64,000 nucleotides of DNA, taken from positions 14,238,325 to 14,302,324 of the forward strand of contig NC_133971.1 in NCBI RefSeq assembly GCF_031877795.1, in the 5' to 3' direction. The notes beneath the pieces are model-generated. The model was given only the letters and a program-made list of their open reading frames with translations, was not told the origin of the DNA and searched no databases. The translations under genes were made by a program, and so were the position numbers. The stretch is from Strix aluco. Its lineage: Eukaryota; Chordata; Aves; Strigiformes; Strigidae. Within the stretch, counting starts at the first letter, position 1, and the number at the start of each line of letters is the position of its first letter. Positions 25,673 through 38,298 of this stretch are shown here, piece after piece.

Positions 25673-28600
25673 GCTCTCTCCTAAATCACCAGCTTGCCTT
25701 CACCTACTGATTTTTCTCTCTGGTCCTTATACAGTGAGGAAACACTCAGAAGGATTGAGCCAGGTATTAGGAGAACCAGCTCAGTGAGGAAGAGATTTAG
25801 GTTTTCAGATTAGGAGCAGAAAAGTCTCCAGAAATTTTGAAGAATTTTTCTATGTACATTTTTGTATGCTTATGTATATCTTTTTGCACGCTATCCAATT
25901 TTCCCTTCAACACACCCGACCAACTTGTGGGCTGTATTGCTTTATCTTGCAGCTGTAACAGATCTGAAGGGCCTAGTTCCTCTAGGCAGGAATAATGGTT
26001 GGGTACCCCAGTGCCATTTCTGTACTGGACTCTTTTTTTAAAGTCCCTCAAGACCTCACATCTCTAACAGCTGCTACAGGGGGTACTTTATATTCCTGAG
26101 GAGTTTCTTAACCTTTAGTAGGTGTAGGGCTGTGCTGTGCATTTGGAGGGAAGGGGTGCCTTATGGCATAGCTTCTCAATGGTGCTGGGACCAGCAGAAC
26201 TGGGACCCCCCCGGAGCTGCTTGGAGCAGCAGAACAATTTTTAATCTTCTGGGATTCGGCACTTGGAAATTAGGAAACTGAAAACTGCTAAGATTAAACT
26301 AATCCAAACTCAGAAGGATCATGCTGGATTTATTTAGCAAGACATATATACTTTTGAAACAGGTCTTTCTGTACTAATTTGTCTTCATTAATCTCCAGGA
26401 AGGTCACACTATTGTGAGCTTTTCACTGATTTCTTCTTTATGGTATAAATCCGAGAGAAAGTAGAACAGGATGAAATACATTCAATAATTAAGGTTCAGC
26501 TCTTAGAGACATTTTATGTATATGGTTAACTAAATACAGTGAACTCTCTATTGAATACATGTTATGTATTTGTAAAAATCAGGTGTAGATTTGTAAGATT
26601 ATTATTTAATTTATGTACTGTAGTATACACACTGTCACTGATACAAAAAAATCTCCTTTATGTAATTTCACTGGAGTGCAATGTGACTGAATCTGGGCTG
26701 CTCCTCAAAAGAACCAAGAGAGAAATCTCTGGGATGGAGTTAGTTGCCAGAAGGACTGTCTATGCCATATAACATACTGTTCATGCAGGTGATCCTGCGG
26801 GTCTTTTCTCCCTTGCTGTACTGATATCAATGTTTCAGTTTGCAGTTTAGGTGAAAGATGAGTTCACAGATCAAAGCTCTCAGATTTCCAGAACCAGACA
26901 GTCAGAACTGGAAGGTCAGAAGTCAAGCAAAAGACTAAATATTCGTAAGTATGAGTACACACACACACACCAGACGTCCCAGTTCTGAAATACTCTTCCT
27001 GTTTAGATTTAGAAATAAAACTCAGTGCAAATTAGCACTTCTCTCAGGTAACACTCCTTTGAGAGCAGGGATACTGTATCAAGAGTTAGCTGTTCAGAGT
27101 CTAGATGTTCTTCCCAAGAGCTTCCAGGAATTTCAGTCTTTCCAAACCTGTTAGAGAATATAGGTATTTCACTAACCTTTGCTTCTCTGAAGATAAAATG
27201 CAACTCAGAAAGAAGCTGGTTTTATCCTCAGTTGAGGATTAGGTCATTATCTGGCACACCCCTGAGCTCTGTTACTGCCCAGGTCCATGGGTTTCATCAT
27301 TGTCTGTGGATATGTTATGGCTCATTTCTACACCATAACACCACTTCACATACTGATCTCATGATCATTCGTTAAAGCTGTAGAGCAGAGCCTGAAGCAA
27401 TCCCATGCCACCTTATAGGTGTGACACACAGAGGTGCAAAAGAGGAAGAACCCAGAGAAATCTACATTTGCCCTGACTACCATGGGGGTAGCAGCCATGA
27501 GATGGAGCCTAGACCAGCCTCAAAATCGTGACACTGGGGAATTTCATGAACCCCAAGAAATTACGTGGCTCCTTCTCATGTGCTTTTCCTCTTTAGACAA
27601 GTGCTTTATTCAGTACTTGTGGGAAACTTTCCTCAGAAATAACCTAATAAAAACTTTGTTGCTTGTTCTTCTACTCCATTAAAGTAGTAGTTACCCACCT
27701 CCAAAGTCTTGGCCTTGGGGCTCTTTTGGTCCCCACCCTCAGTCTTTAACTGCAATTCCTGTAGCAAAGTTTCGGACACCATATGGGCTACATTATTCTG
27801 TTGATGGGCTTCATCACCCGTTTTCCCAAACAGCTTTTACAGTAACTGGTTTTACTTACATAGTAAAAACTAAAATAAAAGGTTGCATTTATAGCTCATT
27901 GTATGACCAACCACAGCAGCAGGCCCCATTAACAGCCACCTAGCTCAGGGAGAGGTGCAGTCCCGAAAGCAAATCAGTTAAATGGGAAGGACTGGCATAT
28001 AATGATAGATAAAATTATTTGACATTGTCAAGGTCACAACTGCCTGTCTGTTTTTGAGAGATACTGCTATCAAATTTAAAAGACATAAAAGGTCAAGTTT
28101 ATCAGTTTAGGAAATACAAGGTTAAGGGAAGAAAAAGAGAAGATGATTTAGCTGCATGCCCCTTAGTTTATGATTTTCATAATTATTCTTGCATTACCTC
28201 ACAGAACAGATGAGAAAGAACAATACCTGTTTGTTTTCCCCTTACACCTGTCTCTCTCTACTGCATAGACTCCACAGGCTATAATCCAACTTCAAGTAAA
28301 GAAACTTGACATGCTTCTGGTGAGACCAGAATTTTATAAACCTCTGCAGTGATGGGGAGCAAAGTTTAGAGATTTCTCATTGGGAATGAGTCAGCTGTGG
28401 AAGTCTTTTTCCCTAGACACATGAAGCTGGATTTGAACCATTATCAGACAACAATGCCAATGTCATATTTCAAGTGCAGAACAGCAACTAATCTCTTATC
28501 AGGGAATTATAGCAGTTGCAAAACCAGGGAGCCACTAAGTGAGACTAGAGTGCTTCTCACAAGTTCGGAAACAGAAAATTATTCTCTTACATATTCTACT

Positions 28601-31600
28601 TTTCAATGTGGAATGGGAGGCTGAAAACCTGTCTGTAGATGTATTTCCTTTGAATTAGATCAAAATTTAATCTGCTTTTCAGTGAGTGGCTTTCTGAGAC
28701 ACGGTTTTGTCTGTGTTCTTTTCTTGTTTAGATATTAAGATTCAAAAATATTCATGCAGTTCATGTTTGCTCTATTTTAGGGAAAAATCAAGGCATGAAC
28801 AACAGAACAGTAGCTGCACCTGTGAAAAATAACACCATTGGTAAAAAAAGTTATTCCCTTTTCAGACATGCCTTGTGATATGGACAGTCTGATTAATTTA
28901 CATTCATATCTGTAACAACATGACTTAAACATTTTTTCTCTGACATTGAGATTGCTGGCATGTTTTGTAGCTATCTGGGTGGATGTCTGCTGAGATACTG
29001 ATTGCTGAAGATGGAGACTGCTGGACTGCCTCAGCACTGTCCATTAGGTTTAGGCTGTTGGGGGATTAGCTAGCTTCTAAGAAACTTGAATCCATTCCCG
29101 CTAGTGATGGAGTTCTGATCTTTATAACACGATGTCTGTTCTCAGGACAATGCTGATCACAGAGCCTGCACTGATGTGGTTGAGATGTGATCTGTGCTCC
29201 TAGCTGGGTGGGAATGAGCTGTCAGAGCACATTAGGCACAACAATCAGCAGGACATAGTTTAGACACTTTCAGAAGACCCTACCCCAAAGCATGTGACCC
29301 TCTGTTTCACTAGCACCCTTCAACCCAACCGGCTAAGCAAAAAATAAAATTAAAAAATCACATACAAATTCAATTAAAAGAGGTGAAAGAAAACTAATTT
29401 TTAAAAGCTACACATAAACCAGAGAATAAAAACATATCTGAGTTCTGCAACCTTTCACTATTGCCACTGATTTTACCTGGACTTTCAGGTACTTTGCTAA
29501 TGGATGGCTACAGAAAATCCCAAGAAAAGGAGTAGTAGATGTATCTCTCATGTGAAGGAATTGCTTTGTCCTGAACTCTTGCATTGTTTCTCCACATCAC
29601 AAAACTCCAGAGTGTGAAATTACAAAACCTGCAGATATCTGTAGTCCAATGAAGTGGGCACGGCTTTTCTTAGGAGCATTGCCTTGAACTAGAAGCGTTT
29701 CAACATAAAGTGCACTAAGGGCTTCCTTTTCCTTCAAAGAATCAGGAGATTCTTTTACATAACAAATACTTCAGTTTTCCTCTAGTAAAGCAATCTGCTA
29801 TGTATTGGCTTCTATTTTTCTATTACAATCACCAAAACAGCTACATGAGGCAAAAGAAAGAATTGTTTTGGCTTTGTCTTGTTCAAAACAGATACAAAAA
29901 AGTCGCTATGAAAATCATCCCTCAATGGCTGATAAAGATAGAACTGCAATTTATGCTCCCAAATACTACCTTTATCTTAAGGCTTTTAAGGAGCGTTTTC
30001 AGTAATAATGGCTGATTTAGATGGATTCCCAGGGTGCTGGATCATTGGTGATGACATTAATGGTTTAAGGCTCCCTGAATTTTGATTGATTGCTGTAATC
30101 TGCAGAAACTATTTCAGGACATAGATTTATTATTATTAAGCCTATAAAATGGTGTCAGGGTCAAAGCAAGCTGATGATTTGTGTTGTGATGCAAACATTA
30201 CACAGGGGAAGATGAAATCTTTTAATAAATGTGAAATTCAGGAGAGAACAGTGTTTCATCTTCTTTGAAGAATCTGTGGCCTACCAATACATATTACAGC
30301 AGCAGGGAGGTTGTATTTAGGCTAAGGTTGCACTGCAAAAAATAACCTTCAACAGTATGCTGAGTCCATTGAGTGTTATTCTACCCAGTCATTGAGATCT
30401 TTCAAGACGCTTCACTAAGTTAAACTATGCTTACCTCCCCTTCCTCATCCAATCAGTATAATCTGATTGGATATTCTTGATTTCATGAAACATTGTGGAT
30501 TTAAATCCATCTAATAGCACACAGAATTTCAAAAATATTTTTCCTGGTGAATTTTTTCCCCCATAGGACTCCTAGCTAAAGAAGAGGGAGACTGAACTAT
30601 AACTCCATTAGAAAATAATGGGAGAGGCCACAACTGAATCTAGAGATCACCAGGGTTTTTCCTAACTTCATGTGTGCTTACAAGCAGAATCAGAGCATTT
30701 GGTTCCATGTACAAAGGAGAAACAGGATTATAGCAAAGTAATTCATAACATTGCATGGAAGAGATGCAAAAATATCCTTGCTTGCTTTTCCCCTTGTGAC
30801 TGGATGAAAAAAAAAATTGTCAGATCCAGGACTAGTAGTACAGTTAAGAAGAAGGGGAGAAAGACATGCCCTCAAAAATGAAGTGTCACATGGATGGCCT
30901 TAGCCCAGCCAGCATGATGATGGGTTAATAGGTTATTTGTGCAACTAAATACCTTCAGACAAAAGTTTATTTTCTGCAGTTGACAGGACACCTACTGAAG
31001 CACTGAGAGGTGCAAAAAAATCTGATAATTCATTTATTCTGGTGGCTCTGATCAATTAATGACTTGGATAAGAGACTACCAGTAAGCTTCAAAACCCATG
31101 ATGCTTATTTCAGGCTGGCACAGTTTAACTTCCTTGTGTCCTACTATGTCCAAAACCATTGCCATCCCACTATAACCTATTATGTTATTACTGAACACAG
31201 TCCACCATGATTCAAGATGCAAAACCAGAAGGAAAAAGCTTACATAAGTACTTTAAAAAGTAGAAAGAACTAGAGAAATATGATACAGGAAAAATAAGTA
31301 AAGTACTTGGGCTTTCCAGTGGTCGTACTGCTCCACAGTAGATTGTGTTTTTATGTAAAAATTTGTAACTAACTGCTATGTTTTATGACATTAGACAGTG
31401 TTCACTAGAGTTGAGGCAGGCTAATGGAGGAGTAGGAGAAAAGAGAAACAGGCAAAGCAAGGAGCACAAAAGCTGCTGCAACAGGATATAGATGTGACCA
31501 AAAGCCAGTGCCTGCACAGCATGTAAGCAACCTCCTAGAATATAAGCAGTACCAGCACACAGGCTTTAGTAAATGGTCATGCCAGGAGGCTGCAAAGACT

Positions 31601-34600
31601 TCTCCTATTCCTGGAAATGTGTCTGCTGAGCAAGAAGCCCTGGAAGATTAAACTGTGTTTGATAATGGGTGTTTCAGAGGTGGGGTGGGCAGAGAAAAGG
31701 AAGGAAACTCATGTCTGGGTGGGACTTAATGGAACCTTTAACACTGATTCTCACGGTTCAGATTGTCACAGAAATGAGAACCTGTCAAAAATGGCCATAA
31801 GTACTCTCAATCCCTGATCACTCAAAAAGAGTTGTACAAAACTGATGGATTCTGAAAAAAAATAGTTTGATGAATATGTAAACTTTTGAGAGGCTATTTG
31901 AAACGATAAAATTCTTCCAAAGAGAAATGTTTCTCAGCTTTCTTGGTTAGTCTAATAATACCTGTTGCATCATCTGTAAGACCTATTTAGAGGGTGTCTT
32001 TCATGCCCTGAAAGCAGTCAAAATCAACTGCTCTACCCAAAGACAATGAAGACTTTATTTGGGCCAAACACTATATATATGGTGTGGAATTTCTTCAATT
32101 TTCTGTAGTACTACTGGAGTCAGCCTGGAGCCCCTGGCAGGATAATGCTGAGGAGTACCTGAAGATCATAAGCAGTCTGTCTGTAGGTGTTCAGTCCTGC
32201 ATCTTTAGCCACATTTGGGAATCCTGCACATAAAATGTTCTGTAGAGTGAAGAAGTAACACTACTGGAACTCTCTTTAATGAGAATGTTTCTAGAAAATG
32301 CTGTCAGTCCTATGACCACTGCTGAAAATGTTTGGACAGAATTTGCTAGCAGTCTGGGATTGGAGAGCTGAGAGAACAGCTCTTATTCCTTTCACAGAGA
32401 GTCTGAGGAAGACTTTGGAGAGGTTTCCTCAGTTACAACAAGCAATGTGTCCACATTCTTCTTCAGAACAAGCAAGCTTCATACCCCATGTAGATAATAA
32501 TGCAAAATACTTCTGTAATTAGAGTTAATGAGAAGGAATAAACACTCTGGGTCAGAACTAAACAGTGGATAATATAAGCAGTCAGTGGTTTTGCCTTTTT
32601 CTCACTTTCTTCATGGTTTCCAAATCTCTCTTGATCTTTCTCCATGTGCCCAAGCTCTGTAGTACAATGTGGTGGACTTTTGGGGCAATGGGAGAAAAGG
32701 AACAAAAGCCTTTGTGTGTTTTGGCTGAAAGACAAATCAGAAGTTATTCATTTAAAGTTGAGTCCTGTGTCAGTCAATCTTCCCAAAACTGGGATGTCAA
32801 TTCTGGGGCCAAGGCCATACCATGGGCTAGTCAGTTGGACACAACAGTGGCTGAGGGACTCAGGACACAGACATGCATCAACACACCAGGAAACACCTGA
32901 AGTCAGTTGGGAGCTGGACATAATCATCTCACAAGATGGGTACAGTCACCAACCAGCCAGGTGGATGACCCCAATTTAAAAATTACTTGTAGACTACATA
33001 AAGCTGCCAAGTAGAGAGAAGCTGATCCAAGGTATCACTAGCCTGAGTCTGAGGCTATGCAGACTTTTGCCTGCCTCTTTTATAAGTTATTTTCACCAGG
33101 AAAAAGGAAAGGGGCAGAAAACGGAAGGCAAGTCTGAAAAACACAGTAAATAATCCCATGAAATTAGGGTGTAAAAAGGTAAACAAATGGATAAAACAGT
33201 TTTTCTATGAAGACATTTGGAAATAATTATTTCTGCCTATTCAAGTGGTAGAATGTGAGGACTACAGAAATCTTTCCAAATGCTAAGCTTGATTTTTGGC
33301 CTGGTTTTCTAAGGCAATGAAGACTCTGTTGTTGTTCTGTTGTCTCTCTGATATCTTTTGAATAGATTGGTTGATTTCTACCACATGTAGAGGGCAGAGA
33401 GATAGACTTAGGCTGATTTTGTGTTTGTGTTTTTTCTAGGAGAGACCCTTGTTATACTGGTACTGGTCTTCACTCTTTCTTTCAACCAGAAAAAAAAAAA
33501 AAAGTAAGTGTGTGTGAATTTCTAGTTACCTATATCTAAATATGAAAACTGTGTAACTTCATCTATGCAACTATAACCTACATTTATAATTACAACTATA
33601 TAACTGTACAGTTACATATATAAATACATACACACACATGCTTGGGTTTTTTTGCATAAAATCAAATATTAACCTCATAAATGCTATGACCTAATAAATG
33701 CTAAAACATTTCCAGAGGCTTCAAGTAGCTGCAGGACTGGCTGGAACTTTGTAGAAGCTTGTTTCTTCCTTTTCTCTGCTCTCTGGTGCTACGCTGAAGC
33801 TGTGCAGACTTGTGGGTGTTTTTCACTCTCTTCCTTCTTAACATGTTATGGTGCCATGATAATTTCTGCATCAGAACAAGCAAAACATTAGCTAATTAAA
33901 TCCTCCCATGTTGCTGTTAGTTCACCCCTCTGCATTAAAGCCAGGAGAAGGGATCTGCTTATGGCCACAGATCAACTCAGTAGCAGAGCATTGAACAGAT
34001 GCCAGATCTTTTGAGTCACAACCCAACTAAATAGCTATTCTGGCAATTTAGCTCAATGCAAAAACCATTCAGCATTGCTGATAAGATTCCTGAAGAATGT
34101 TTAGAAGCAAAAGGTAATATTTGCAAAATTGAAGTGCATTTCCAAGGTTACATTCCTAACCTCATGAGCAGGAAGGGCAAAGCAAGAAGGCTGCAGTTAT
34201 ATCTTTTTAAGGAGATGGATGGTCCCACACCCATATTCTTCCTAGTGTCTGATAGCTGTGATCTGTGAACGGGGCATACCCATGGTGCCATCTCCCAGTA
34301 GTACCACCTCTAAAAACAGGTCCTGAAATCTAAGGGTGAGCAGGATTGTCTTTGTAAGCAGATGATTTCCTCTTCAAAAGACCCAGAGGATTTCCAGTAA
34401 ACACACCACACAGCTTTCAAAAAAGAGTGAACAAAAAATACCTTCAGATTTACCATACCTCACTCTACTGCCTTCATTGCCATTTTGGTGTATTAATTTC
34501 AGGTCATGGAAGAAAGCCAGAGCTTAGGTTTGAGAATCTTCTAAGAAAGGGACTTGTCCCTGGCTCCCAAAACAACATGTAAGGCACGAATGCAGGGTGA

Positions 34601-36989
34601 CATAGCAGGGCAAGAGCAGCCTCACTCTGAGTCACAGGACCCACTACAGGACACCCCTTCCCTGCAGGACTGGCTCTGAGCCATACACAGCAAAGAAGTC
34701 CACATTGCCCTAAAACAGAGCAGAGAAATCACCGTTGAGATCTGAAGAGCTGTGATAATAGAGGGAGGACTAACATGAGCTATGCAGGCTGCAAGGCCAT
34801 GTGGAGACCCTCAAGCACAAGTGTTTCTGGGTGAGTTGTGCTCTCACAGAGGTACAGGCAGGTCTAGTACACCCCACAGCAGATGACCATGGTGATCAGA
34901 CCAAGAGCAGAGCTTTGTCCTCCCTCTCAGAAGCAGCAAACTGTTCTGGGTGCCTGGCTTACAAACAAAAAGTCTGTCAGATTTGCTGTCATCTCATTTT
35001 ACTGAAAAGATAGATGGAGCAGAAAGCAAAGCTTTCCCAAACAGTTCAAAGAGGAACTGAATTTTAATGCTGTGCCTTTTCTTCTGACCAAGCTTGCCCT
35101 GACTGTTTCCTAGCACCAGAAAAGCAGGGGTCTCCCAGCACAGCAACTCTCTTTTCATGCAGTATCTGAAGATAAAGAAATTAGCCAGTGAGTAAGGCAG
35201 TTCCTGCTTTCCTTTGCTGGAGTGGAAGGACACCATCACTTAACAGCTCTCCATAGTTCAGATCAACCCTGCCAAAAATTCTTAGCTTTATGCATAAAGG
35301 TACATCTACTTTACTTGGTCTAAACTCAGACTGAGTAAAGTTCAAGGAGAACTGAACTGTCTATTCAGGCCAAAAATGAGGTACAGACTTTTTACTTGTA
35401 CATGTAAACAATTAATAAGGTTTCTAATAAAGGTTCGGTAAGAGTCATGTGGTTATTTCAGAGTCACATCTGAATTATTTCTTTGTGTAATATAATCTGT
35501 GTCAAGCGCCCTTGGGCAGGAAGCCACTGTAAACAAGTTGACTAGTTTACCTTGTTCCTTTATCAAAATGCCTTACCTAAGTAATCAGTTCTGCATTTAC
35601 CTGCAAGATCTGTGAAGAAATACAAAATGGGTTACAAGAATAAACAGACTCACTAATCATCCAGGTGGAGAGAATAATTCATGGATAATAACTTATCCAA
35701 TTAAGTCAGTCTATTTGTCTGCTTCCAGAATATCCATGAGCAGACCACAATTCCCCCTCATTTATTCTTTATTTGCCTTTTACCAATGAGGATGTTGCAA
35801 GACTGCTTATACGCTGTGACTTGTTCCCCTCTCCTCCTGCCAGCAGGACTCCTTTAAATGGCTCTTCTTTCCATGAGAGTCTCTCCCCTTCTCTTGTCCT
35901 CAGCAACTCCCTTTCGCACATTGAAATCCTTCAGTCTCCTGAGTTCCTTCGGGTATTTTAACAAGAGCCTTCAGTAGCTGGCTGCTAGTGGCCTCGGGGA
36001 AATATTTTCCCTATTTTCTGACTGAATGGCCCATAGTGAGGGCAGAGGAGAGTCTGAAGTAGCTTTGAAGCAGCTGTAATGAAGAATTACTGCATCTTAT
36101 AAAATTTTTTTTTAAGGCCACACAGACTTATTGCTCAAAGAGTCTTTTCTGAGAATAAGCTCTGTTTAACTGGATAAAGTCTTGACCGTCAGCACTCCCT
36201 TCTTCCTTCTTTATAAGACTGGACACTTTTCTGGAGGATGCACCTCATTTAGGAGGGTATCATTGGAAGCTTCCTGACTGATTTATCCCACAAAATGGTG
36301 CCCACAGGCAAATTTCTGAGCCCAGACAGACCTCTGCAACAGTCAATCCATGTCCCCTCATGCACATGTAGGACCACCTCCATGCCAGCATGACAGCAAA
36401 AAGCTCTGGAAACCTTTTCCTTCCTTTTTTCCAAATGTCTCTTTGATCCATTTAAAGTATTCAGCTGTATATTACAGATTGCTCTGGAATTTTCTGTCAT
36501 TGCTTCTGTCAGTGACACAAAATAAATGTGTGTGAACCCATTGATGACACTTTGTCTCATCTCTCTGCCAAAGAAAGAAGGAAGTTGGGAACCTTCTGTT
36601 TCAGGAACCAGGCCTGCTGCCTCCCATGGACTTGTCGATGCACATATGAATTTTCATTGCAGGCAAGTAAAACAAATACCCACAGGAAAAAACCCTATTG
36701 TGTTCCCATTAAGCTGGTACTGTCCAGAATGAATAATATCATTCATTAAAATGTTTGTATCACCCAGCAAAGACAACCATACTACTTCTGGTATATGAAA
36801 TCAGTACTATGTGCTTGGCCCAGTGGAAACAGAGAAGCACACAGGTAATACAAAGGTGGATGGCTAGACAAATAGACAGACTGATTTTCAATGTGTCTGA
36901 GACTTGTTTTAAGACTGTGGTGTTCATTTGTACCTGTTCTAATACATTTATTCCATAAGGACTACAAGCCAAAGTTTAGTGCAATTAAC
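25673..36989. other. intergenic, no gene seen
   Basis: Eleven kilobases with no ORF above 111 codons and no motif recognised. Minor simple repeats are an (AC)n tract at 26955-26971, an A-run at about 33489-33503 and an AT/ACAT-rich stretch at 33540-33640. No RNA gene was recognised. Confidence 0.65.
26955..26971 (+). repeat. short (AC)n microsatellite
   Basis: About eight dinucleotide units within GTACACACACACACACACC. Confidence 0.85.
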
Positions 36990-37109
36990 TGTTACAGAGG
37001 CTCTCAAATAAACAAGAAACCACCAAAAATTAAAAATTTATTGTCAACACAGTTGACTAGCTCTCTGCAAATTACAGGTTCGAATGTCCATGAGAGAAGA
37101 ACAAAACAA

Positions 37110-37170
37110 CTTCCTAGGGTTTAACGACAACACAAAACACAGAACAAAAGACCACTCCCTGGGGTTTAAC
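37110..37170. repeat. 45-bp-period duplication inside the candidate LTR
   Basis: CTTCCTAGGGTTTAAC at 37110-37125 recurs as CTCCCTGGGGTTTAAC at 37155-37170, followed in both copies by ACAAC-CAAAA sequence. Confidence 0.8.
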
Positions 37171-37214
37171 AACAACCCAAAATGCTCTATCAGTCACCTA
37201 AGAAGCGAGGGCTC

Positions 37215-37296
37215 TCAACCTCAAGGACCTGCTCAGGGCAGCATCCCAACCCAAGTCACCTCAAGGAGTTTCCTTGAGCAGCATCCCAACCCAAGA
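37215..37296. repeat. 40-bp tandem duplication inside the candidate LTR
   Basis: CAGCATCCCAACCCAAG occurs at 37239-37255 and exactly again at 37279-37295. CCTCAAGGA precedes both copies at equal spacing, giving a 40-bp unit repeated twice. Confidence 0.88.
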
Positions 37297-37525
37297 GGAG
37301 AGCCCTTGACCACAGCATGCTGCTCCAGGAGACAAGCTCAAAATGGCTGCCCCAGGGGACTGCATTTATACCCAGCTGAATCTGACCTGTAGTCAATAGT
37401 GGCTCCTATTGGCTGAAGGCCCCAACTACCGTGAAGCCCCGGGAACAGGGACAATTAGTAGCTGCTACACTTCAGTAGCCAAGAAGCCCTTTTTTCATTG
37501 GACAGGTGCACCTGCCACACCAACA

Positions 37526-38204
37526 ACCAAGCTGAAGAGACCTATCAATCAATGCAATGAAGTTTAGTATGATATGAATGCTAAGAAAGAAGAGATCTGA
37601 CTAGCTAGTGAAGATTTGTACTGGGGACAGATCCACCATCAGGTATCTACCAGATTTTAAATTTCCCTGCTTAAAATGCACCCAACCTGAAATTGGAATC
37701 TATTAGTAAGAACTATTACATACAGTTGCATAACTGTCCTCTGTCCCATTCTATGGCTTTTTTTTCTTCTGCTCTGTTTCCATGGAAATAGGAGTCAGAA
37801 GGTCAGACATATGGTATAGGCAATTGTTTTAGAGGTGCTTGAAAGGCTTTGCTATTCCCTGATCTCATTTTTTTCTGTGAATGGAAGTGAGAATGAAAGC
37901 CAGACACTCAATTTTTGTTATTTTTGGTGGTATTTAATTTGAATCTGCAATCCTAGGAAGCCAGGAAAGACCATTTTACTTCCCTGTACGCCTAGGAAGA
38001 AGATTGTTCTTGGCGAAAAGTAATGTGATGGGCAGCCCTGGGGTCTATTCCTGAACACATTAGTATGGGCCTGTCATGTCATATGCTATGTGACACTGCT
38101 GTGCAGTGCCTAAGAGGCCCAGTCTGTAACAAGGACTCTGTACGTACCTGGGAACGGAGCTTCAAGTCTAAAAGGTGTATTGCCCATTATGACATGGGAG
38201 TAGT
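37526..38204. other. intergenic, no gene seen
   Basis: Unremarkable sequence between the candidate LTR and a MIR-like fragment. Its last part (about 38040-38204) could be the degraded 5' part of that SINE. Confidence 0.6.
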
Positions 38205-38298
38205 CTTTACTTCAGGGATGTTTTGAGGCTAACTACAGTTACATTTGGAAAGCACTTTGAGATCCTCCACTGCAAATGGCTCTAGATAGAAAACATTT
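38205..38298 (+). mobile_element. MIR-like (CORE-SINE) relic, 3' part
   Basis: GGGATGTTTTGAGGCTAA is followed by ACATTTGGAAAGCACTTTGA, then GATCCTCCACTGCAAATGGC and TCTAGATAGAAA. This follows the order of the amniote MIR/CORE-SINE 3' region ('gttgtgaggct...gtaaagcgctttgagatcct...gctatataa'). Divergence is high, as expected for an insertion predating birds. Confidence 0.65.

Larger units (their letters stand above)
36990..37525 (-). mobile_element. candidate solo LTR with CCAAT, TATA and AATAAA signals
   Basis: Read on the - strand, the 536-bp unit starts TGTTGGTGTGG (37525 downward) and ends TCTGTAACA (36990), with matching TGTT/AACA ends. In order it holds a CCAAT box (CAGCCAATAGGAG, about 37412-37424), a TATA box (TATAAA, 37370-37365), a transcribed zone with internal duplications, and AATAAA (37042-37037) about 48 bases before the end. 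This U3-R-U5 layout is what an LTR promoter and terminator look like. I cannot name the family. No clean target-site duplication is visible (ATTAAC versus ACCAAG share 3 of 6), and no primer-binding site or internal region follows, so it would be solo. Confidence 0.62.

Noticed and set aside
36940-36989. Primer-binding site or retroviral internal region next to the - strand LTR
   Set aside because: The bases following the LTR end (GTTAATTGCAC on the - strand) do not begin with a TGG-type tRNA complement, and no gag-like frame follows.
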